A stretch of DNA of 11,209 nt, taken from Collinsella sp. (GTDB lineage Bacteria; Actinomycetota; Coriobacteriia; Coriobacteriales; Coriobacteriaceae). Of the stretch, positions 1-5,562 are shown one piece after another. Within the stretch, counting starts at the first letter, position 1, and each line of letters opens with the position of its first letter. Position numbers and translations under genes: made by a program. The notes beneath the pieces are model-generated. The model was not told where the DNA came from. It saw nothing but the letters and a program-made list of their open reading frames with translations, and searched no databases. The stretch covers positions 1 through 11,209 of the forward strand of contig JAUMNV010000005.1 in assembly GCA_031295725.1 (NCBI GenBank), written 5' to 3'.

Positions 1-110
1 TCATGGGGAGGCTCGAGGCCTACCTCGTGTACTATCGGGATGGGCGCATCAAGAAGTCCCTCGAGTGGCTGAGCCCTATGGAGTACCGCAGGAAGCTTGG
101 ATACGCCTAG
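1..110 (+). CDS. IS3-family transposase (OrfB), C-terminal end only
   Basis: The frame open from the left edge (first whole codon at 3) ends at TAG 108-110 and gives about 35 residues. These contain the typical tail of an IS3/IS150-type DDE transposase: a YLVYYRDGRIKKSLEW segment followed by LSPMEYRRKLGY, matching the family pattern of a 'YYN..R.....L..LSP..YR' ending. The catalytic DDE core lies outside the window, so neither activity nor the subgroup can be judged. The gene converges on the PTS gene and overlaps its last 11 codons and stop on the opposite strand, because the IS inserted there. Confidence comes from the tail motif plus an IS-like terminus just downstream. Confidence 0.85.
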   Translation, partial: MGRLEAYLVYYRDGRIKKSLEWLSPMEYRRKLGYA

Positions 111-1497
111 GCGCAGTCCAAGAAATCGTCCGCACCCCCAAACGACCATAGAGCGCAAACGAGAGCGCCGCAGAGATAACCCAAGTCAAAGCGATGCAGG
201 CGACAATCATGATCAGGTTCATGGGATTGCCGCTTGGATCGGCATAAACGGGCAACGAGGTAATGCCAGGCATAACAAAGCCGAAGCACTTAGCGCCCAG
301 AACAACGGTGAGCGCGCCGCCAATGCCATCCGCGATCATCGCAGCGATAAGCGGAGTCCTGTTAGGAACCTGAACGGTAAACAAGGCGGGCTCGGAAATT
401 CCCATAAATGCCGAGAAGGCGCACGTCATCGCAGCGGACTTGAGCTTTTCATCGGTCATGCGCAGGGCCGCACCAAAAGACGCACCGCTTTCGGCGAGGT
501 TATGGCAGAAAGAGATCGGGAGCAGATAGTCATACCCAAGCGTTGCGATATTGGAAATCTGGATGGGGCTCGTTGACTGGTGCATGCCGAAGAGCACGAT
601 AAGCGGCATAAAGAAGCCCAGCAGAAAACCGGCAACGGGGCCTAACGTCGAGAATAGCCAAACGATACCGTTGGCAAGACCAAGACCGCACCAGGCACCA
701 ATCGGAGCGAGCACAAACAGGTTGACGGGAATCACGATAGCAAGGGAGAGCGCCGGAACGACAACGAGCTTAAAAAGATCCGGCACGACTTTGTCGATTG
801 CGCGATATACAAAAGACAAGCCAATGACGCCAAAGATAACCGGGAACACGGAATCGGCGTAGCTAAAAATCGGCACCGCAAAACCGAACAGCGCAAGGGG
901 CGTCTCGCCCGTACCGACAGCGTTGACAATGGTCGGGTACATCAGCGATCCGGCAACACAAAGCGCAAGCGAACGGTTGACCCGGAACTTATCAGCTGTA
1001 GACATTGCCAGCAAAAACGGCAAGAAGTAGAACGGGATATCCGAAATCATATTGAATATCGCAAAGTCGCCGGCACCCGTGTCGATTCCAAAAGCCGCGA
1101 TAGCAGCCAGGATGCCCTTTACGATGCCTCCCGCCACCAGTGCGGGAATGATAGCGGAGAAGATGCCGGTGATGATATCGAATACGCGAGCCGAACCTTT
1201 TTGGAGCTCAGGCTGCTCGGCGTCGGCGGAGACCTCGCCACCCATCCTGTCACCTAGCATGGGCTCCAATTCGTCATATACCGACCCCACGCTGGCGCCG
1301 ATGATAACCTGCCACTGCCCGTCTTTAACCTGCGCGCCCAAGGCGCCGTCAAGCGTCTTAAGGGCCTCCAGATCTGCCTTGCTATCGTCCTTCAGGTTGA
1401 ATCTGAGCCTTGTAATGCAGTGCGTTGCCATAACAACGTTATCGGCGCCGCCCACGAGCTCGAGGACACGAGCGGCCAGTTCCTTCTTGTCTGCCAC
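76..1497 (-). CDS. PTS EIIBC, glucose/beta-glucoside family, C-terminus altered by IS insertion
   Basis: Membrane permease that imports and phosphorylates a sugar, probably a beta-glucoside given the GH1 gene upstream. In the 473-residue form, residues 1-85 are an EIIB domain with the phospho-accepting Cys27 in THCITRLRF. A linker leads to an EIIC domain (about 100-450) of many hydrophobic segments, with FGMHQS and the sugar-site signature GISEP at 366-370. Start: an AGGA sits directly against the upstream GTG at 1506, while GTG at 1497 is 9 nt from it and gives MADKKELAARVLELVGG, a normal EIIB beginning, so 1497 is preferred. The native sequence stops at about Arg452; the last 21 residues and the stop are read from the IS. 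There is no EIIA domain, which BglF-type proteins usually carry here. It lies 11 bp downstream of the GH1 gene, in the same operon. Confidence 0.9.
   Translation of the reverse strand: MADKKELAARVLELVGGADNVVMATHCITRLRFNLKDDSKADLEALKTLDGALGAQVKDGQWQVIIGASVGSVYDELEPMLGDRMGGEVSADAEQPELQKGSARVFDIITGIFSAIIPALVAGGIVKGILAAIAAFGIDTGAGDFAIFNMISDIPFYFLPFLLAMSTADKFRVNRSLALCVAGSLMYPTIVNAVGTGETPLALFGFAVPIFSYADSVFPVIFGVIGLSFVYRAIDKVVPDLFKLVVVPALSLAIVIPVNLFVLAPIGAWCGLGLANGIVWLFSTLGPVAGFLLGFFMPLIVLFGMHQSTSPIQISNIATLGYDYLLPISFCHNLAESGASFGAALRMTDEKLKSAAMTCAFSAFMGISEPALFTVQVPNRTPLIAAMIADGIGGALTVVLGAKCFGFVMPGITSLPVYADPSGNPMNLIMIVACIALTWVISAALSFALYGRLGVRTISWTAPRRIQASCGTP
116..140 (+). repeat. Predicted right terminal inverted repeat of the IS
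   Basis: About 25 bp between the transposase stop and the presumed IS edge, beginning GTCCAAG and ending CACCCCCA. Its partner at the left end is outside the window, so the repeat is predicted from the IS3-type TG/CA tip and the GTCCAA motif only. It also encodes, in antisense, the first part of the foreign tail of the PTS protein. Confidence 0.6.
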
Positions 1498-1508
1498 GAC
1501 AATCACTC

Positions 1509-2987
1509 CTACCCAAGATCCTCGCCATTAGTGGCGATACATTTCTGATACCAATAGAAAGAGTCTTTACGCGAGCGCTCCGCAGTGCCGTTGCCGCAAT
1601 TATCCAGATCGACATAGATAAGCCCGTAGCGCTTGTCCATCGTAAGAGGACCGCAGGCAACAAGGTCAATGAATCCCCAGATCATGTATCCGCGCACGTC
1701 AACGCCATCGATCACTGCTTCCTTAAGGCACTTTATGTGCTGGCGCAAATAATCGATTCGATACTCGTCGTGGATGCTGCCATCCTCCTCGACTACATCA
1801 GATGTACCGAGGCCGTTCTCGGCGATATACAGGGGCAGCCCATAGCGGTCATACATCTGGTTAAGGGTAACCCTCAGGCCAATGGGATCGAGCTGCCAGC
1901 CCCACTCACTCGTCTCGAGATAAGGGTTCTTGTTTGCCATGACCAGATTTCCCGCAGTCTTCTCCCATCCCTGATCGCAGGTGGATACCTGGGAAAAGTA
2001 GTACGAGAAGGCCAGGAAGTCGACCGTGTTGCGAGCGATGAGCTCTTCATCGCCCGGCTCCATTTGAATCTCGATATCGCACGCGTCGAAATAGCGATTC
2101 ATATAAGCGGGGTATTTTCCACGAGCCATCACGTCCGTATAGAACCAGTTGGAATACTGGTCGTCGTGAATAGCCTGCATGTTATCTTCGGGACGGCAGG
2201 TGGCGGGATACGTACAGAATCGAGCGATCATGCCGCCAACGGGAGTATCGGGCGAAAGACGATGGACAATCTCGACGGCACGCGCATTGGCAACGAACTC
2301 GTGGTGCAGGCACTGGAAGATGGCTCGATCGAAGTTCTCCCCCTCTTCGTCTTTGACCAGACAGACCCCGTCCCAAGGCGAAAAACGCGCTGCATTGAAC
2401 TCGTTAAAAGGCAGCCAGAAATCGACCAGATCGCCCAATTCCGTAACGATTGTCTCGACATAGCGGGCGAAGAAATCAATCGTCTTGCGATTCTTCCATC
2501 CCCCATATGTGGTGACAAGATTTACCGGGATGTCATAGTGGAGCATGGTGACGAAGGTTTTAATGCCGTGCTTTTTGCACTCACCCAGCATGCTTCGATA
2601 CCACTCGATGCCTTCGCGGTTAGGTTCAAGATCATCTCCGTTAGGATAGATTCGGCTCCAGCAAATAGAAGTGCGGAACAGCTTGAGGCCCATCTCCGCA
2701 AAAAGCGCGATGTCCTCACGGTAGTGATGATAGAAGTCGTTACCGCGCCTAAACGGGTAGAACTCAACACCATCATCTGCGAGAGCGTTCATTAGTTCGT
2801 CATGGCAGAAGGGGTTGTTTTGATGCTTGTCCTCAATCTGGTCATGAGTCCAGGTACCATCCAGCCATCGACAATCCTGCGTCGACTTTCCCTTTCCGCC
2901 CTCATTCCAGGCACCATCGGCCTGCGAGCACGATATGGCTCCGCCCCATAAAAAGTCGGAGTCAAACCCATGTTTTAACTTACTCAT
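1509..2987 (-). CDS. GH1 family 6-phospho-beta-glucosidase
   Basis: Cytoplasmic glycoside hydrolase that would cleave the 6-phospho-beta-glucoside delivered by the PTS into glucose-6-phosphate and aglycone or glucose. It has 492 residues, normal for GH1. FRTSICWSRIYPNG is at 104-117, the acid/base Glu196 is in FNEF (usual NEP changed to NEF), and the nucleophile Glu390 is in YIAENGLG. The C-terminal signature KRYGLIYVD at 452-460 with ERSRKDSFYWYQK is typical of the 6-phospho subgroup (Lys452/Tyr454 of the phosphate site). The loop before it reads DLVACGPLTMD where relatives have DLVSAS/T..., so the usual phosphate-binding Ser appears to be Ala444. Start: the frame is open up to 3059, but AAGGAGG lies 5 nt before ATG 2987 and the homology begins there. 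First gene of the operon with the PTS gene and divergent from the AraC gene. Confidence 0.94.
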   Translation of the reverse strand: MSKLKHGFDSDFLWGGAISCSQADGAWNEGGKGKSTQDCRWLDGTWTHDQIEDKHQNNPFCHDELMNALADDGVEFYPFRRGNDFYHHYREDIALFAEMGLKLFRTSICWSRIYPNGDDLEPNREGIEWYRSMLGECKKHGIKTFVTMLHYDIPVNLVTTYGGWKNRKTIDFFARYVETIVTELGDLVDFWLPFNEFNAARFSPWDGVCLVKDEEGENFDRAIFQCLHHEFVANARAVEIVHRLSPDTPVGGMIARFCTYPATCRPEDNMQAIHDDQYSNWFYTDVMARGKYPAYMNRYFDACDIEIQMEPGDEELIARNTVDFLAFSYYFSQVSTCDQGWEKTAGNLVMANKNPYLETSEWGWQLDPIGLRVTLNQMYDRYGLPLYIAENGLGTSDVVEEDGSIHDEYRIDYLRQHIKCLKEAVIDGVDVRGYMIWGFIDLVACGPLTMDKRYGLIYVDLDNCGNGTAERSRKDSFYWYQKCIATNGEDLG

Positions 2988-3071
2988 TTGCCCTCCTTGA
3001 TCGGATGCTCCAGCGGATAACCCAATACTAGGAAGAACAAGATGCATAAGATATCGCATAGAAAGCGTGGG

Positions 3072-3080
3072 TTTATAACA
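3072..3080 (-). promoter_or_regulatory. Putative extended -10 of the GH1-PTS operon
   Basis: On the minus strand this reads TGTTATAAA, an extended -10 (TGn plus TATAAA). It would start transcription about 78 nt before the GH1 ATG. No -35 match is present 17-18 bp upstream. The site lies only 10 bp from the AraC-gene -10, so the two promoters overlap and RNA polymerases could compete. Confidence 0.45.
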
Positions 3081-3090
3081 TTTTTTTAGA

Positions 3091-3096
3091 TATAAT
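3091..3096 (+). promoter_or_regulatory. Putative -10 box (TATAAT) of the AraC-family gene
   Basis: Perfect consensus hexamer 44 bp before the AraC start codon, in the most AT-rich part of the intergenic region. The -35 position (about 3068-3073, TGGGTT) is poor. Confidence 0.55.
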
Positions 3097-3140
3097 ACCG
3101 TTTAAGGCATCGATTCTACCGTTCACCCCTGGAGCACCCC

Positions 3141-4133
3141 ATGGATTCGAATCTCAAACAGCTGCTCTATACGCATACCGAGACCGAAGAGTGGCATCGC
3201 ACACATCCGGGAGAACTCAGCCCGCGATATAACAGGGTGGAAACCACAACCATTAACGGCGAAGAGGTCTATCTGTTTGATTGGAAAGAAACTCTCGACG
3301 AAAACCCCGTGGGCCTTATCAAGGAGTCGCGCTTTACCGATATTCCTCCTCATATCAATCGGGATATGGAGCTTAACTACGTGTACGACGGCGTCTGCAC
3401 GTTTATCGTCAACGGACGGCGACTACTCCTTAAAAAGGGCGACGTGCTCATTTGCAACACCGGCGTAGTCAGAAGCGTTCCATACGTTAAGGGCGAGCAT
3501 GATATCGTCATTTCGATCGTCTTCAAAAAAGAAATGTTCGATTCGTTGTTCCTGAGCCAGCTACCCGGCGCGTCACCATTAACGAATCTTCTATTTGATT
3601 TTGTGTCCAAAAACCGCGAGGCCCGAAAATATCTCATTCTTCCAGAGGAATACGCCCGACATGCGCGACGCCTCATCGAGATGCTCTTTATCGAATATCA
3701 CTTTAAAGATGCCTATTCCAATGAACTCATGAGGCACCTCGCCGTCAGCCTATTCCTTGTTCTCATTCGAGGACTGTACCGACGCTCCGCAACTGATAAC
3801 CAGGCGATCATGTCGGACGAACGCATCGTGTCGATTCTGAATCATATTGAGCGAAGCTACGGCGACTGCACACTCGAAAGCATTGCGAGCGATACGGGTT
3901 ATAGCACCAGCTATCTCAGCAGCTTGATCAAGCAAAAAACCGGCAAAACGTTTTCGCAAATCAAGCTCAACCAGCAGCTCACAGAGGCGGCATATCTTCT
4001 CAATAACACCGAGCGCAGCGTGCAGTATGTAGCCCGAAAAGTCGGCATCTCCAACATGTCATTCTTTTACTCAAAATTTAAAGAAGCATTCGGCGAAACG
4101 CCAGGTGCGTTCAGGACGCATCGGTCTAATTAA
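3141..4133 (+). CDS. AraC-family transcriptional regulator, sugar-responsive type
   Basis: Cytoplasmic DNA-binding regulator of 330 residues. The N-terminal part (about 60-125) looks like an AraC-type cupin sensor: PPHINRDMELNYVYDG followed by KKGDVLICN, the 'high wish for a glycine-turn and GD' pattern of the fold. A helical linker follows. The C-terminal two-helix-turn-helix domain spans about 226-326, with a first HTH at TLESIASDTGYSTSYLSSL (244-262) and a second at 293-325 closing with FGETPGAFR, the classic AraC ending. Start: CTGGAG lies 8 nt before ATG 3141. Divergence from the GH1-PTS operon makes that operon the likely target, with a beta-glucoside or its phosphate as the likely ligand. 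The ligand and the sign of control are inferred. Its stop is 8 bp from the convergent protease gene, with no terminator between. Confidence 0.93.
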   Translation: MDSNLKQLLYTHTETEEWHRTHPGELSPRYNRVETTTINGEEVYLFDWKETLDENPVGLIKESRFTDIPPHINRDMELNYVYDGVCTFIVNGRRLLLKKGDVLICNTGVVRSVPYVKGEHDIVISIVFKKEMFDSLFLSQLPGASPLTNLLFDFVSKNREARKYLILPEEYARHARRLIEMLFIEYHFKDAYSNELMRHLAVSLFLVLIRGLYRRSATDNQAIMSDERIVSILNHIERSYGDCTLESIASDTGYSTSYLSSLIKQKTGKTFSQIKLNQQLTEAAYLLNNTERSVQYVARKVGISNMSFFYSKFKEAFGETPGAFRTHRSN

Positions 4134-4141
4134 AGGCGTTA

Positions 4142-5055
4142 TTACTCAGACCGATCAGCTTCGCGCGACACGGGAATGCGCAATCGAAGCAGCGAGTGCA
4201 TCGCCTCTACCAGCACAAAGCCGGCGATGCCAACCGTGACCACAACGTCGAGCGGCGTGTTCACAAACCACAGCAACGTCATGAGATACGACCCGGCGTT
4301 AAAGGCAAAATGCAGCAGGATCGTGTAGCGGAGCTTTCCGGTGGTCACGAACACCCAACCAAAAATGAGGCCGGCAGCGCCCGCATAGCAGCCCTGCACC
4401 CAGTTCATATGCATAAAGCCAAAGATGGCCGCCTGCAGCACGATTGCCGCGGTGATACCCCACGTGCTTGGGGCCGCCCAGGGCACCATGGCGCCGTCTT
4501 GCGCGTTCGCGCGGCGCCGGCGCTTCCAGAGCGAACGGCACTGTGGATTAAACGCACGCAGCGAAAACTCAAAGATGATGCCGCGCACCAGCAGTTCCTC
4601 GCAAAACGGAGCGCCGAGCACCGTGGTCAGGACGGCAAGAAGGCTGGTATCGCCCATGCCCGTTTCCTCGACGAGCTCGCTATAGTCTGCCGCGACCTCG
4701 GGCAGCAGCGACAGCACGCCGTCGCATAGGTAGCTAATGACCACCTGCATGGATAGGCCGATCACGACAACGCAGGCAATGCGCTTCCATGCCGCGCTTG
4801 CTCCCCCACCGAGCGGGCGCTCGCCTTGCCGGCGTGCCATGAAGGAGCGGGGCCACAGATAACGCCACCACAGCAGCGCCATCAAAAATGCGCCGTCTGA
4901 GCGGCAGCCTGGAACCATTGAATATCGAGGTTGTCGATCGGGAAACCCGTCAGCACCGACACGGCATCGAGAACTGAAAACAGAACCACGCTCAGGGCTA
5001 TATCGGCAGCGACAACGCCAAAACAGGCAAGCGCCCACGCCATCGCATTGAGCAT
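4142..5055 (-). CDS. CPBP-family intramembrane metalloprotease, reading frame interrupted by one base
   Basis: Membrane protease-like protein of the CAAX/Abi (CPBP) family. The downstream frame (4142 to about 4883) holds the three family motifs: CEELLVRG (EExxxR), FGFMH (FxxxH) and HFAFN (HxxxN), in hydrophobic segments. The natural N-terminus is in another frame: AGGAGG 5 nt before ATG 5055 starts MLNAMAWALACFGVVAADI..., a good membrane segment, which hits TGA at 4882-4884. The two frames join cleanly at the run of five T in the message (plus strand A5, 4884-4888). A -1 shift there gives ...AHFLMALLWWRY and a 304-residue protein of normal family length. The alternative N-terminal extension in the motif-bearing frame (to 5038) is Arg/Cys-rich and looks out-of-frame. 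The cause may be a mutation, a sequencing error or a programmed slip. Family certain; function unknown. Confidence 0.82.
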
Positions 5056-5072
5056 GCCAACCTCCTCAAAAC

Positions 5073-5135
5073 CCGGCACTTAGGGACGTTCCTTAACTGC
5101 CGGCTGAAAAGGAACGTCCCCAAGTGCCGGCAGTT
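5073..5135. repeat. Long inverted repeat with two competing foldings
   Basis: The arms at 5073-5094 and 5109-5130 are 22 nt each and complementary with one mismatch; both contain the GGGACGTTCC/GGAACGTCCC core. The 14-nt loop starts with AACTGCCGGC (5095-5104), which is itself perfectly complementary to GCCGGCAGTT at 5126-5135, so the right arm can pair with the loop instead. It lies between the antitoxin stop and the protease ribosome-binding site (AGGAGG at 5061-5066). It may be a dispersed REP-like element. No U-run follows on either strand, so it is not a standard terminator. Confidence 0.8.
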
Positions 5136-5143
5136 TGGGACGG

Positions 5144-5347
5144 TCATTGTTGACGAGAATCGGGCGCAGCGCCAAAGGCCCCGTTGGGCGAAATGTCGAA
5201 CGGGAAGGTGCCGCAGCGATTGAACGCGGCGATAAACATGCGGATGGCGTTGGACGGCGTGGTGCCCACGAGCTGGGTTGCCGCCGCGAAGGCCGCCTTT
5301 TCCTCGGGCAAGACCTTCGCGACAACCGGGGTCATGTGTTCTGCCAT
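5144..5347 (-). CDS. RelB/DinJ-type antitoxin, no adjacent toxin
   Basis: A small protein of 67 residues resembling the RelB/DinJ antitoxin family (ribbon-helix-helix N-terminus that represses its own operon and a tail that neutralises an mRNA-cleaving RelE/YafQ-type toxin). The family pattern is visible as LPEEKAAFAAATQLVGTTPSNAIRMF..., i.e. the 'G.T.S.AI.MF' helix, then GTFPFDI matching the usual 'GGIPFEI'. Start: AAAAGGAAG lies before ATG 5347. The open frame reaches 5422, but the extra 25 residues have no ribosome-binding site or homology. There is no RelE-like toxin in the window: downstream is the inverted repeat and the CPBP gene, upstream the leader and the ABC gene. It may be an orphan, a regulator, or act with a toxin elsewhere. 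The N-terminal strand is degenerate compared with DinJ. Confidence 0.75.
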   Translation of the reverse strand: MAEHMTPVVAKVLPEEKAAFAAATQLVGTTPSNAIRMFIAAFNRCGTFPFDISPNGAFGAAPDSRQQ

Positions 5348-5381
5348 GGCGCTTCCTTTTTGAAACGACGGTGATGCGGAT

Positions 5382-5440
5382 AGATGCGGGCCACGCGGCT
5401 GGGCGACGGGCTGTGAAGGCAACCCGATTGGCCCGCATCT
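5382..5440 (-). repeat. Perfect 12-bp stem in the antitoxin leader
   Basis: AGATGCGGGCCA at 5382-5393 pairs perfectly with TGGCCCGCATCT at 5429-5440 around a 35-nt loop that itself holds a CGGG/CCCG pair. It begins 34 nt upstream of the antitoxin start codon. No U-run follows on the minus strand, so a terminator is unlikely. It could be an RNA leader structure or a protein-binding palindrome. Confidence 0.6.
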
Positions 5441-5460
5441 GGAGTTTGTTTCTACGGCGT

Positions 5461-5509
5461 TGGTATTACTTGGTATTCCTAAGTATTACCCCGCAGATAG
5501 AATACCATA
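5461..5509. repeat. Array of 10-bp repeats, probable operator
   Basis: Three head-to-tail 10-mers lie at exact 10-bp spacing: TGGTATTACT (5461), TGGTATTCCT (5471), AAGTATTACC (5481). An inverted copy is at 5500-5509 (TATGGTATTC on the minus strand). Copies 2 and 4 make an 8-bp perfect palindrome, TGGTATTC/GAATACCA. One-turn spacing suits cooperative binding of a ribbon-helix-helix protein such as the antitoxin encoded 114 bp downstream. The AT-rich block contrasts with its GC-rich surroundings. No clear promoter boxes are visible. Confidence 0.5.
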
Positions 5510-5562
5510 CCCGGCCCTATGGAGACGGAGAAAAACGGATCATTTTGTTGCTGGGTAAGTAT

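Larger units (their letters stand above)
1..140 (+). mobile_element. Right end of an IS3-family (IS150-like) insertion sequence
   Basis: The transposase stop at 110 is followed by 30 bp ending ...CACCCCCA at 140. Read inward on the other strand this terminus starts TGGGGGTGCGG and carries TTGGAC about 19 bp in. IS3 elements end in TG...CA, and IS150 as I recall it has TTGGAC at the same distance from its tip. The boundary at 140 is inferred from these features. The left end and the target duplication lie outside the window, so the exact end could be off by a few bases. Confidence 0.75.
2988..3140. promoter_or_regulatory. Shared divergent promoter region of GH1-PTS operon and AraC gene
   Basis: This 153-bp gap is AT-rich between 3071 and 3106, with a T7 run at 3081-3087. 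A perfect TATAAT at 3091-3096 suits the plus-strand AraC gene, and a TGT-TATAAA extended -10 at 3080-3072 suits the minus-strand GH1 gene. No convincing -35 is visible for either, which fits activator-dependent promoters. A direct repeat GCATA-N7-GCATA (3044-3048, 3056-3060), centred on GATATC, lies downstream of the presumed GH1 start site. It could be an AraC-type half-site pair, but this is a guess. Confidence 0.6.

Noticed and set aside
1737..2795. Long plus-strand open frame of about 350 codons opposite the GH1 gene
   Set aside because: It is antisense to a clear GH1 enzyme, has no recognisable domain, and is the usual shadow frame of a long coding region.
2988..3059. Upstream extension of the GH1 reading frame to 3059
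   Set aside because: The added 24 residues have no family similarity, and a strong AAGGAGG sits just before ATG 2987.
4125..4150. Possible bidirectional terminator between the convergent AraC and protease genes
   Set aside because: The genes are only 8 bp apart and no GC-rich stem with a T-run is visible.
4884..5038. N-terminal extension of the protease in its downstream frame (start at 5038)
   Set aside because: The translation is Cys/Arg-rich with no membrane segment, while the other frame gives a proper membrane N-terminus with a strong ribosome-binding site.
5500..5562. Terminator after the hydrogenase-ABC operon
   Set aside because: There is a short T-run on the minus strand (GATCCGTTTTTCTCCG) but no stable stem directly before it.
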